Source: Endocalyx cinctus (Eukaryota > Ascomycota > Sordariomycetes > Amphisphaeriales > Apiosporaceae). Taken from it: DNA of 64,000 nucleotides. The DNA is taken from the NCBI GenBank assembly GCA_001600455.1, contig BCKC01000001.1:2010441-2074440 (forward strand), given 5' to 3'. Under the pieces are notes generated by a model. That model saw only the letters and a list, made by a program, of their open reading frames with translations. It had not been told where the DNA came from and ran no database searches. Position 1 is the first letter of the stretch. Each line of letters begins with the position of its first letter. Shown piece after piece: positions 24,301-35,659 of this stretch. Both the position numbers and the translations under genes were made by a program.

Positions 24301-27217
24301 TTCTTTTTGTGTAATAAAATGATCAATAATGGAATCCTTGATCTGACTTGCTGAAAATTTGACTTGTCATATTAACTTGCTCGGTCCTTCTCGAACAAAA
24401 TGTGCGGAAATCTGGCCATCGCGAGGGAGCCCTCCATTATCAATCACTTGCCCAATCTGTACCAGCTCATACCCACATGTTGATCATTCTTGGGGAGGCA
24501 ATTCTGTCGCCCAGCTTGGTAATCAATAATACAGGATCAAAAAGACGTTCGCGGCACAATGATCCTTCCTTGGTTATACCAAAGACGCTTTGAATGTGGA
24601 AACAAGTACACCACTGGTTTTCTCTATCTCGTAGCCGTAGTACCTAAAGTACATGACCTAGGATTGCGCATATAACAGGTTCGCTTCGGTGAGGTTAAGA
24701 TCCTCTGGGATTTCGTGTCATCAGTTCATACGGCGATAACCTGCTCTTGATTAATGATTACCGAGGCCGGATGAGTACGATGGTTAATCATTATGCCACC
24801 TGTGTTTTCCGACTCCATAATCGGACATAACCATCTCTCACTCTCCGTGTAATTAGTCCAGATTTACATCTTACATATATAGTCTCATATATATAGGTCT
24901 CGTATATAATATATATATCACAACATGTTTTCGTATTGGTAATACTTGCCCAGTAGTAGAGGCTGTTGCCGAGTTGTTGGTGGTGCGACGTTCGAGGCAT
25001 AAACCTTGCTAAGGAGCCGACGGATCACATTCCTAACAAAACATATGCTGCTAACTCTTTCAATAATATTTGGGAGGTGTGGTACGTTTACGAAAAACTT
25101 AGGTAATAATATATTAAAAAATACGAGAACTAAAGAAGGTCGAGATACGTTACAAGTAAAGTAAAGTAATGTTAAAGAGAATGAGACACCATATAATGGA
25201 GAAATGAGGGTGATACGATATAATTACGAGCGAGCTTATATAAGTTAGAGGGTTGTAATCAGTAAACTAGACGGTGAAATACATAATGACCCTCAAGAGG
25301 TAAAGATAGAGTATTTATTTATTGGCGAGATGTTTACTGCTACGTGTTGGAAACGTTTGGTTTGCAGCTTGATCAACATTTTCACAAAAGAAGAGAAAAA
25401 GAAAAGAAAAGATGTTGGGTTTTGCTGTGAAGGAAGAAGTATCAAGGCGGCAAGGTTGGAGTGTGCATTAAAGTCCCGTTAGTCCAATATTACTGGTCAT
25501 CAACAGACCAGACGTTGAGCCGCTTTTATACATATCCATATAATCTTTTACCCCAACTGTAACGAGAACAAAATGTTGCTACTATATTATGTTCACTCAT
25601 ATTATGTATGTATGAAAACATCTACATCTCCCATGTACATGAAATCTCATATCATTCAACAATTGCCCTGGTCGAGTCGAAGGACTCCAGAAGGTTCCAA
25701 TACTTTTGTTCCGAGTTGTTCCCAAGATCTCCTTTGCGCTGACTCGGCCACATCGGAAACCACGGCCCCAGAGCTGCAGCTCTTCAGATTCAAACTATCT
25801 CAATCCTAGTTTCCATTCTCAATATGGACATGGTAGATTTCCCTATCTGATCTAATCTGACCATCAGCTGAGATCTCATATTTTTCACCTTATCATCAAC
25901 ATCGTCACTTCATACTGAATTGGGATGGTAAGTTCCCATTCGAGTCCGTGTCATATTTTAGTCGCGAACTGGTAAGGCTCTTGAAAAAAGAGGCCTTTAA
26001 AGGCGAGAGACATGACATGCATAAATACGAGAAATTTTCTCGGTCCGCTCAATCGTATGGTAGCATTATCACCTACAAACGGAGTAGTCTATTCACCGCC
26101 AACCACCTAGACCACTCAATCAGGCCGACCTGCCATAACGACCCAAACATTTCAATTCAATAAATATGACGTACCCAATCAGGGTCTCGCTGATTTGACA
26201 GGGATAGCTTCGAACGCCTATCAACAATTATCACCACTTTAGTTAACGAGGTCAGCCCCGCCTTGATCGTCCTCTTCGCCCGTGAAGTGTCGATCACGCG
26301 ATGACTTCGATTCTTCAATCTTCATTCATGAACTCGCATTAGCTTGAGCCACTTCCAACGTACAAACATTACTTACGGTGCTTATTCCATGAGCCAAGCT
26401 AGAATACAATGCTCTTCGTATCCTAGTTTACGGTTTGATATCTAGTCACGCCTAGTTCGTAACGGATACATGTAACGTTCGAGCTTATCGAGCTGTCAGC
26501 TTAACTCGTTACTCTATCTAAACATGTGGGCTGACTCAGTCACCAGGGCAAGGGCTCCAACGAACGTTATACGGATTAACAAAGTAGTGTACTTGCTATC
26601 TAGTAGCCTTTAGTACATGGTAGTATCTCTGAAGCCGGGGTCCTATGTTCCTACATAGTCAACACATGCAAGGTCGTCCAATGGGGTTCCTAACGGCCCT
26701 ACCGGATATCCAACCACGACCCCAACCACTTCGATAACATTACCGTTACTGTGGCTTCCTATGTCAATCTATTATGATGCCACATGGGATGACGATAAGG
26801 CCGCTAGTAACCTAGGGACTGGGTGCGTTACAGTTAGGATACTACGGTAAGCGTTATGTTACTTGCTACATTGGATAATGAAGATACCAGCCTGCAGGTG
26901 CGGGTTGGACTTAACGAGGTTGTCAGGTCAGGTTGGTATGTATCTATGTATCTGGCAGTTCGCCACTATCCAGTGTCTACGAAATAATAAATACTCCAGG
27001 TAGGGCTACTTCTCAGTTCTCTCCATTTCCTTTGACTCGACTTCTGTTGTATATCATCACTCTTCAATCGTTGCTCAAGTCTTTGGTGCCGCATTCGTTG
27101 CTCAACTTCACGATCGTTTTCGAATCTTGCCCTAAAGGGTTTGGATAATATCCTAATTTGAAAATTAACATCTTTCGCTACCATCAATATAATTATCGTC
27201 GCATAACCACTATCAAC
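21392..27217. other. 5.8-kb divergent gene-poor region
   Basis: The longest stretch without a recognisable gene, lying between two divergent genes for secreted/wall proteins. It holds an (AG)10 run at 22371-22390, T tracts near 22613-22629 and an AT-rich segment at 24870-24920. There is a Gcn4/AP-1-like TGACTCAGTCA at 26532-26542. Open frames are all under ~135 codons and look random. I found no transposase, reverse transcriptase or RNA gene. It could be a long promoter region, contain lncRNA, or hold decayed repeats; the sequence alone does not decide. Confidence 0.5.
22371..22390. repeat. (AG)10 microsatellite
   Basis: A perfect dinucleotide run in the long intergenic region. Confidence 0.85.
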
Positions 27218-27782
27218 ATGAAATTTATACAACTTCTCGCTCCCCTGGCCGGTCTGATTGCCGCTGCTCAAGCTTGGGATGACGCTGTGTGGACCACCGT
27301 TGTCGTTACGGACTACGAAACTTACTGCCCGGTATGAATATGATAACAGCTCACTCTCTGGTAGACACTATTGCTGATATACCCCTTAGTCGCCCACTAC
27401 TTTCGCATGGCACAATGTGACGTACACCGCTACGACAGCTACCACGGTTACTATCACCAACTGCCCATGCACGGTCACGTACTCTACACCTCCTCCGGTG
27501 ACGACTACATCCTATCCAGTCACGACCCCGCCGTCGGGAACAGTCAGCGTGCCTTACACGTATACAAACGCTAGCTCGACTGTCATCGTTTCCACACCCC
27601 CCGTGACGACCATCATCTCCGGCACGACACCCATCAGCACGCCAAGCACACCAAGCACGCCAACTAACGTTCCTATTCCTCCGACTACCACAGGCCCCGT
27701 GACGGTGCCTACTGCCGCAGCCGACAAGGCCGGCCCGATTGGGGCTTTGCTCGCGCTTGGGCTGGCGGTTCTAGCTATGTAA
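27218..27782 (+). CDS. CCG-6-like GPI-anchored cell-wall protein
   Basis: Predicted GPI-anchored surface protein resembling Neurospora clock-controlled CCG-6. Exons are 27218-27331 and 27390-27782 (58-bp intron), giving 168 residues. Signal peptide ~1-19 (LIAAAQA, then WDD). The mature protein opens with VWTTVVVTDYETYCPV, then after the splice SPTTFAWHNVTYT and TVTITNCPCTVTY; the spaced Cys and Cys-Pro-Cys pattern is typical of this family. A Ser/Thr/Pro-rich region (~85-145) follows, with short repeats such as STPSTPSTPT, probably O-glycosylated. The C-terminus is a GPI signal: a small-residue site around AAADKAG, then a hydrophobic tail ending LGLAVLAM. The joined exons restore a continuous family-like sequence, supporting the intron. 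Clock or stress control is known for CCG-6 but not shown here. Confidence 0.85.
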
Positions 27783-28032
27783 TCAGGGGTTCTTACCATC
27801 TACTGGGAACGAATGATGCATTCGTTGTACATACCGCGAGCGTGCAATCATCGTTGCCCAATCTTAACCACTTTTTCTTCTTCTTTATAGTGGAGGTGTT
27901 TTTTGTTGCAAATGATTGGATTTTTATTTTTGGCATCAAAGACTTTATTGAAACGTTCTATACCCTCATTAGAACCGGCACAGCGTCAGTCGATGCTAGT
28001 TACTCGGTTACATAATTTTTAATAATTACTTA

Positions 28033-28052
28033 ATGGCATGGCATGGCATGGC
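28033..28052. repeat. (ATGGC)4 tandem repeat
   Basis: Four perfect head-to-tail copies of a 5-nt unit about 250 bp after the CCG-6-like stop codon. Confidence 0.8.
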
Positions 28053-29232
28053 ACGATAGGGCATGATATCACTACGGTTATACGAGAAAAGGAGTCGACG
28101 GTGGGGAATGCCTTATAAATGAAAGGGGAGGAACCATTGCATGTCTCATGGATTAATTTAGCGTTGGGAGGAAAGCGCTTTTTAGCTAATTCGGGGCACT
28201 TCAAGACCGAAAATACGTTCCTTTTTTCTTATATAGAGAATCGACCCGGGATGTTCGGGATAGGGGGGACACCGAAGTCTCCGAGACATATAGGAACTCT
28301 AAGAATACAAAACTTAATATACTAGATCCTATATGTTCATGTGTGATATAATAACATTTCATATATCTTTTCCACGAGACAGATCCGAAGTGCGTCGGAT
28401 CATGGTCCTGGTTTCGATACAGATGAGAAACTTTGGTGCCATGCACATACCCGCGCTCACAGAAGACACATACTTAGGTTGGGTTGAGATAGAGGGGGAA
28501 CGCCTTGTTCTCCATCTAGCCGTTTGCGTAATCCTTACAGCAAATCAAGTCGAGAAGATAATCTAACTACCTACAAGCACAATATAATTCTACGAGCACG
28601 AGGGAATGGCAATTTTAACCCTCGGCCCCCAACCTCCAACCCCCAACTTAAACATCTTCACCAAACACACAAGTCAGTATTTCCGAAGAACGGCTCAACG
28701 TTACGCTCATGTACAGGGACAAAAACAGCGAGGACAATTAAGAGGTAAAAATAAAAATTCGACCCTGGGTTACATTTTGTCAAGGTAGGTTTATTTGCTT
28801 GACCGTTGCATTCAAAACTACCCTGTATACACTATAAAAAAAATCAAAGACCAGGAGAAACAAGAAAAAAAAAAAGCAAAATTTTCAGCGTTAGGGTAAA
28901 GATACCATAACTGCACAACTACGTACATACATAATAAATATATGCATGCGTTGGACGAAGCTGACAGGCTAATCCGATATTGGGACGGCAGACCACCTGC
29001 CTATGTCACCCTAGCCTGCCTAAGTCCATCTACGAACTCCAATGAAGATCTCTGTTCTTCCCTTTACGTTGCATCCCCTGCCTTTTGCCCCTCTTACTTA
29101 AAGTAGATAGAATAATAGAAGCTATTGCTGCTGCCAAGGGGCCTTTTTTTTTTTTATCCCCCTTCGTCGGAACAGCAGGAGATGAATAGGAAGGGAAAAA
29201 AAAGATTGTACCTAAAGGAAACTGTAGATCGT

Positions 29233-29553
29233 AAAAAAAAAAAAAAAAAAAACCTCGTATTCCCGCAGCCCGCATATCGGAGTAGCGTAGGAAGGGCGCC
29301 AAGGGGAATCGTTTGTAGGGAAATGTCCAATTCCCATTGTGCTATCATGCTTATTTTATGCAATGTGATATCTAATGCGTTGTCTACTTTTTCACCACTG
29401 AAAATGACGAAAAATTTAAGGAGGTAAAAGTATGAAGAGAGAAAAAAAAAAAAAAAAAAAAGGCAGAGGATAGGGAAAGCGGTTGCGCGGGTTTGGATTG
29501 AAGCTCAATCTATTCTTAGAGGGGTAAAAGGGTTTTTTTTTTTTTTTTTTTTT
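29233..29553. repeat. Cluster of three ~20-nt A/T homopolymers
   Basis: A20 at 29233-29252, A20 at 29442-29461 and T21 at 29533-29553, within 320 bp. They could be replication-slippage tracts or remnants of poly(A)-ended insertions; no flanking target-site duplication was recognised. Confidence 0.7.
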
Positions 29554-29802
29554 CTCGTATAGAATTTAAAGTAAAGGTCGTCGTGATAACACCACGAAAA
29601 CCCCACATAGTATGAGAAAATTAAAACATTTAAACATTTAAATGCCATCTTTGTATTCACACCGAAGTGAGTAACTATTGATTATGGGCGGGCGAAGGCT
29701 CGGGATCGTCGGTGCGGTAACCGAGCATGGATTTAAGTACTGTGTAACAGCATATATAGATATGTAGGCGACAAGGCTCTCTCTCTCGTCAGATATTGCT
29801 CA

Positions 29803-30099
29803 TCACTTTGGTGAAAAGAGTTTTCGCTCCTTAAAAAAGTAATTCCGGTGTGATCGGGGGTTATTCATGGCACCTATCTGACTTAATAGGCACCGTAATA
29901 TAAAGCGATCAAGTACAATAAAAAAAAAGCAAATACTACATAGTAAGTCCATAAGCCTATATACATACCCGTCAGTCGTTTGCGGCCTATACGGTTGTAA
30001 GACGTGGATGTGCCAGAGGGTCATGACAAGTGATAATATCGCGGAAACCAGGTAATACAATTCTTTGGATCTCAACCAGACTTTGGTGCTATTTCCCAT
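29803..30099 (-). CDS. Possible small single-TM protein gene
   Basis: Weak candidate. From the ATG at 30099 the frame reads MGNSTKVWLRSKELYYL, then a hydrophobic segment (VSAILSLVMTLWHI), up to a possible GTATGT donor inside TTDG. Using an AAG acceptor downstream, the frame continues GQIGAMNNPRSH and ends KLFSPK, giving about 70 residues. Read without splicing, the frame is also open to the same stop. No family is recognised and the acceptor is weak. It may equally be chance. Confidence 0.2.
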   Translation of the reverse strand: MGNSTKVWLRSKELYYLVSAILSLVMTLWHIHVLQPYRPQTTDGYVYRLMDLLCSICFFFIVLDRFILRCLLSQIGAMNNPRSHRNYFFKERKLFSPK

Positions 30100-30456
30100 C
30101 GTTATAAAGGCGCACACGTGTATCTGACCTATATCGCAATATTATCTGACCACCCATGCTTTTTCCAGACCGACATTGTGAAATATGAAAAGAGGCATAT
30201 TTTATGTGACTTGCTAACGTATGAGTTAGATAGATGTACGTAGAAGATCAAAATGACTCACTTCATTCCAACGAGCCCCCAAAGCCTGGGTTCATGACAA
30301 GAAAAAAAGGAACAGGGTACGGCAGGTTAGGTTTCCAGTTTATATAACTATTAATTAAATTTTGTCTTCGACCAATCATCTATTTGTTTTATTGTGACTC
30401 GACGCCCAATAAACCCTGTTGTTATATACATGATGACTGTAAGATATCACAGTAGT

Positions 30457-32269
30457 TTAAACGTCATGTCCGCATCCGAAGAGATGTCTCTCGCCAAGAG
30501 CTTCGAGTTCAGCGATCTGGGAACTGCTGAGCAACCCGACGCTGTTCGAGCGCAGGGACGTAAGAGAAGCCATGGTCGCGTTAACCGGCGTCTTGGGAAG
30601 CAGCGCCGTTCCATTGACGGCGAGTATGGAAAGCATGTGAGCAGCCGCCTGAGTTAAAGATGCGTCAGCATTTTCGCGTACTCTTACAACTTAGAAGACA
30701 GAAAAAAAAAAAAAAAAACTCACCTTAGCATTATTGGTAATCACCTCCGGGTTCGGGTTATCGATCGTATCGCAAGCCTGATGATAGCAAGGATCCTGCT
30801 CGAACCCGGTCCCGGTGTTCAGGAATCCGAACGGCTTTCCCAGATACTCCCAAAAGGAGGCGTAATCGCTCCCGTTCGTGAGGATGGCGGCCGTAACCTC
30901 GAGCCCCTTGCTCTCGAAGTAGTCGATGTACATGCTCTCGATGACCTCGGAACCGGCGGGGCCCACGCTCCCGTGGGTGCTGCCGTCGGCGTCGCCGACC
31001 CCGTAGTAACCCCTCGAGACCATGTCGAAGTTCAGGTACGCGAGTATCTTGTCGGCCTCGGAAGCTTCCAGCGTCGAGCAGTAGTGCTCGCTCCCCAGGA
31101 GGCCGAGCTCTTCGGCTCCCCACCACGCGAACCGCACTTTGTTGGTGGTCTCGAACTTGCGGAAGGCGTCGAATAACTCGAGTAACAGACTCGTTCCAGA
31201 TCCTAGATAGTTTAGTTAGTGTTCCCCTTAGTTAAAAGATTTTTTCTTTTTTCGGTCTGAATGAGAAAAGGAGACAGAGCGCTCTTTCTTCTTACCATCA
31301 TCGTTGATACCCGGACCGGCCGGCACGCTATCCAGATGCGCGCCGACCACGACGACGTTATCGGGGTCGCCCCCCGTAGTCTCGACGAACACGTTCTGGG
31401 TGACGCGGTCCTCGAGCGTCTGCGTCTGCTGGAAGTAGGTCGACAGGGTCTCGCCGGCCTGCAACCTCTCCTTGAGGGCCTCCCCGTCGACCATGTTGAT
31501 AAACCCGGCGGGGACGAACCCTTCCGGGTCCGGCGCGCTCAGCGTCCCCGCCGTCACGTTCGTAGCGACGTCGTTATAGACGACGACGGCGACCGCGCCC
31601 GCGGCGGCCGCCGGCCTCACCCTGCCGGCCAGGGTGCCTCCGGTGGGGCACCGGAAGCGCTGCACTAAAACGATCTTCCCCTCGACGTCGAGCCCGTCGT
31701 AACCCGAGACGTCGCACGCGGCCTCACCCTCGGGCCCGAGAACCATCTCGGCCGTGACGCCTTCGGGGCTGGTCGAAGGCGAGTACGTGAGCCCGTACAC
31801 GTACACGTCCGGCTCGTCGTTGACCTTCAGCTCGATCGACTCGACCTCGTTGTACAGCGCCGTGAAGTCCTGGGTCCAGGCGCGCGTCCCAGTCACGTTC
31901 CCCACGCGGTTCAAAACGTACGCGACCGAGGCCGCGTACCCGGGTAGGCCGAAGGCTCGGTTCCCGCCGTTGGATGTGGCGATTTCGTCTAGGGCTACTA
32001 GGTTCGCCATGAGTCTTGATAGGGGTTGATTGGTTAGTTGTCTACATGTCAATTCACTGCTTTCTTCTACCATCTCATCCTCATTCTGAGCTAAATCGTC
32101 AAGTTGGAGGAATTGATGCTCGCAGAATGTAGCCTAGGGTTTTAACTTACTTCTCGGTCGTTATTTCAGCTTGCAGGGCCTCCGAGTTGACCATAGTCTT
32201 GTATGTGCATGTCGCTAGAGGAATGGCCGACAGCAGAGCTGCCGCCGCGACATTGAAAGAATGTCTCAT
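30457..32269 (-). CDS. Secreted or vacuolar M28 aminopeptidase with PA domain
   Basis: Zinc-dependent aminopeptidase of the M28 family, similar in layout to yeast aminopeptidase Y and dermatophyte Lap2. Exons are 32269-32151, 32041-31296, 31202-30724 and 30648-30457 (introns 109, 93, 75 bp), giving 511 residues. Exon 1 encodes a signal peptide (hydrophobic to ~22, ending LATCTYK). A PA domain occupies ~100-240. The paired-zinc ligands are all visible: His and Asp in GAHLDS (~277), Asp in GINDDGSG (~289), Glu pair in AEELGLLG (~318), Asp in LNFDM (~346) and His in YHQACD (~430). The last exon adds AAHMLSILAVNGTALLP and ends at TAA. All junctions keep the frame and conserved motifs. Exons 2 and 3 are very GC-rich. 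Extracellular or vacuolar peptide turnover is the expected role; localisation is inferred. Confidence 0.92.
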
Positions 32270-33461
32270 GTTATTTTTGGGCCAGAAGCTTAATAATAAA
32301 TATCGGGTTTGAATAGACCAAGTAAGCTATTATTATTATTATTATTATTATTATCCTAGCGAGAAGTGAAGCAGAAATGCTCGAGGCCCCTTCAATCGGT
32401 TCTTTAAATTTGGTAGATACATTCTGATCTGATGCGATGGCATCGTTCACTATTTAAATAAATAAAATAAGAAAACAAGGCAAAGCTAGATGTGGTTTAC
32501 ACCGATACAACAAGCTTGAAAGAGGAAGATATATTAAGCCAAGATGCCGAGCTGCTCTCTACTATTCAGTGCCGAGTGCTGGGCACACAGCTCCTCTGTG
32601 CGGATGGGGAAGGTGGACGGGGTTGATCTTGAGATTATGGAGCGAACAAAATGATGAAATCGGCTGGATACTTAAATACTACCTAGTCGACAAAGATCCA
32701 GACCTTACGGAGCTGCTCTTCATAGTTTAGAAGATGCTCGCAGGTTTAACAGGATTATGCCGTATATGAACCTTTTGAACGGGTAAATTTCCTCTTTTTT
32801 TTCCACGGAGGGTCACTACTAAGCCGTTCTTTACGATTTTGAGTGAGTCGAATAATTGAACCCTCCCTTATTTATTGAGACATAACTTCCAGATATCTGG
32901 AACCGTACTCTGTATGGGTGGAGATACTTACCGTTGCATCGGTCAAGCAGGTCCTATCTCCTTGACCACTATATTTAACTCTTGGCTTTTTTCTACAAGA
33001 GATAACGGCTCACTCCGGCTCAGCCAGATTCCCCATGGCAACAAGATCATGAGGTCAATAAAAATGAAATCGAGGATAGTCTGTAATATCTACATATACG
33101 ACGATTTATATGGTATTGGCGATGACGCATTATGCTGAGAACATCATGTTGACTTCCTCGATACACTATTTACAGGCCGGCCAAGTAAGGTAAACAATGA
33201 AAGAGTTGATATCGTATGATAAATCTACAATATCTCTTGGGTAAATCGTCTTCAAGTATGATATTCGTTCTCGTATTAATTGGTGTATCAATTGCTTTTA
33301 TACATGTACATATCATTATTCATCCTTCGTATCCTTCATAATATTTGCATATAGGATTGACATGAGATCCCAAGCGTTTTACCGTGTATGAATTTGCGGT
33401 AGTACTAGATGAATATCGCATCATGCCGATTGTGAAGATATGTCACAAACAGTCTTCCCAT
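32270..33461. other. Intergenic region with TTA microsatellite
   Basis: Upstream of the M28 gene and downstream of APC8. A (TAT)9-type trinucleotide run sits at 32328-32354, just 60 bp upstream of the M28 start, probably in its 5' leader or promoter. No gene seen. Confidence 0.55.
32328..32354. repeat. (TAT)9 microsatellite
   Basis: A perfect trinucleotide run about 60 bp upstream of the M28 peptidase ATG; length variation could affect the promoter or leader. Confidence 0.85.
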
Positions 33462-35659
33462 TCATGATCTAGCACCACTTGAAGATTCCAATCTCGATCT
33501 GACTTCTCGAATAAGTGCCTTAGCCTCCTCAACTTCAACGCCGTCTTGACAAAGTTCGTTTGCTAGACGACTGGCTGTGGTATAATCTTCCGTTCTCATC
33601 GCATGGCGCGCGAGCCACATCCTGGCTTTACTTGTGGCTGCCGTCACTCCGGTCCCCTCGGTATTTCTTTTTTGTTTGTTGTCATCTCCCTCGTCGTCGG
33701 AGCCGCCATCTGGTGAGTCGTTGTGTATTGCTATGCTCTCTCCCTGGCTTTCGGCAGGCCCACCCACTTCTTGAGCGACGCACATTTCCATATAGGCCTT
33801 GGCGTCTTCCTCCTCGCCTACCGCATCGTACATGCCTGCAATCTGTAACAGGATTTCTGGATCCATATGTGTACCACGGATACCCTCCGACCCACTGCTG
33901 CCAAAACTACTACCCGTTTCATAGTAGCTGTCTGCAAGTAAGGCACGCTTAAGCGCTTTGATACCGTCTTGATTGCGTCCCATGCGCTGTAAGCATGAGC
34001 CTACCGCCATCCACATCTTTCCATCCCAAGGCCTCAAACCAGCTGCTTTCTTGTAGTACCAAAGAGCATACGCGTGCATCTCCAGTACTTCGTACGTCTG
34101 ACCTAATCCATACCATGCACGATAGTCTCTTCGATTCACGTCTACAGCCCGTCGATAGGACTCGATGGCGGCATGCGTATTTTTCAACTCGACATATTCG
34201 TGACCCATAAGAGTCCACGCAGAGAGACAAGATCGGTCCAATGTTAAAGCCCGACGGAAGTATTGCACAGCTTTCTCATGTAGAGAAAGTAACGAGTAAT
34301 AGTTCCCTATGACTACACATGACTCGGGTCGAAATTTGTCGACGCTGCTGCAAAGATGTGCTAGAAAAGCAAGTTTCGGTCTTAGATTCATGACGTAGAG
34401 AATGTTGGAATAGTGGTCTAAAGAATCGAGACGGTGTGGATGTAGAGCGAGCAAATGACTAAAATGTTGTTCGGCAGCAACTAAATCTTTAGCATGATAT
34501 GCCAAAAGAGCGTCGCAGGTGAGGAGGAAAGAAGACGTGGGGAAAATGCTGAGAAGTTGATCTAGCGAGTTCGCCAGGTTCGCGTCGTGTTGATATAGCT
34601 CGAGAGAGGTATGTATATGAAACATAAAAGAAACAATATTTTGAGGTAATCTGGTCATAATACGGTTCAACTGAGTTTGTCAGCGATACGGTGTTGATAC
34701 CCTTAGTCTTACAGAGCGCATAACTCACATCTTCTACTCGCGATATCAACGAGGTCATCTCCAGCCAACAACCCCAGTTCATTGGGAATATATGAACACT
34801 GCGCGCGAGCCAATACAGAGCCGTATCCTCGTTCTTTTGTTTCGCGAGGACCATTCCGTAGCTGGAGAAATATCAGTACATAGGCAATTTAGTGAACTCT
34901 CGCCCACACTTACAGGTATTCTAGCCAACCTTGACCGTCAACGACTTCTCCCTCCTCATTTTTTCGACCGTCGATCCAAGCTTCTAGGACACGGCTTACG
35001 GTAATCAATTGCTTGTTGATACAATTACCAAGATCTTGGGGTCCCATGACCATCTCGGCGTCTTCGTCTTTTTGCTTCTCGCCAGAGAGATATTTGGCAT
35101 ACAAGGCCAGAAAGAGACTGCGTTGGCTCATCTTAGGCAGGAGTTGGCCAACACTTGATCCGGACGTACTAGCGGTAGCTTTGCTTTTCCCTTTTCCTTT
35201 AGGCGTAGTATTAACATTTTTAGGAGCTATTATGCTCGATAAAGTCGAATCGGGCAGGAAAACGGCGGCGCAACGGTCATATTCTCGACAATCGAAAAGG
35301 GACTTTGCTAATAGGTATTTGTTTATCTCTTTCGATTCTAACAAAGCTTCTTCTGGATCTGTGTTTTGTGTGAAGGCGATGGATGGATAACTATTCGACG
35401 CGTCGGAGAGCTGAGAGTCGTCGAGGGACATCTCAGGTTCAGGAATAGCATTTAAAAGCTCTGATGCCCTTTTTCAAAAAAGATATTTGAGGTTAGTATA
35501 CATGAATAGTGAGATTTTTTTGGAGGGTTAAAGCGAAGTTATATACTTAGAATATACATACCATTTTGCTGACTGATAGAGACATCTCTCTGAGCACTTC
35601 ACCGCCGCCTCTTGAAGGGCATTTCGTAGATGGGATTTTTCTCTATCGTTTAGAGACAT
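33462..35659 (-). CDS. cdc23: Anaphase-promoting complex subunit 8 (Cdc23/APC8)
   Basis: TPR subunit of the APC/C ubiquitin ligase, needed for anaphase onset and mitotic exit. Exons are 35659-35562, 35468-34914, 34861-34729 and 34670-33462 (introns 93, 52, 58 bp), giving 664 residues. The first exon, starting MSLNDREKSHLRNAL, joins exon 2 to make the family motif SAKWASELLNAIPE. The insert at ~85-125 is Lys/Ser/Thr-rich. From ~330 onward there are repeated TPR helices: VVIGNYYSLLSLHEKAVQYF, SAWTLMGHEYVELKNTHAAI, RAWYGLGQTYEVLEMHAYAL and KMWMAVGSCLQRMGRN, the core APC8 repeats. An acidic, low-complexity stretch (SPDGGSDDEGDDN) precedes the final helices. The start codon has an A three bases upstream. 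It is divergent from ERG20. Confidence 0.95.

Larger units (their letters stand above)
27783..30456. other. 2.7-kb convergent region with homopolymer tracts
   Basis: 3' flanks of the CCG-6-like and M28 peptidase genes. It contains a (ATGGC)4 tandem repeat at 28033-28052 and long A or T runs at 29233-29252, 29442-29461 and 29533-29553. One weak candidate small gene (29803-30099, minus strand) is listed separately. Nothing else coding is seen. Confidence 0.5.

Noticed and set aside
17509..27217. Transposable element or RIP-degraded island
   Set aside because: No transposase or polymerase fragments, terminal repeats or target duplications recognised by eye; a dinucleotide index and repeat search would be needed to reopen the idea.
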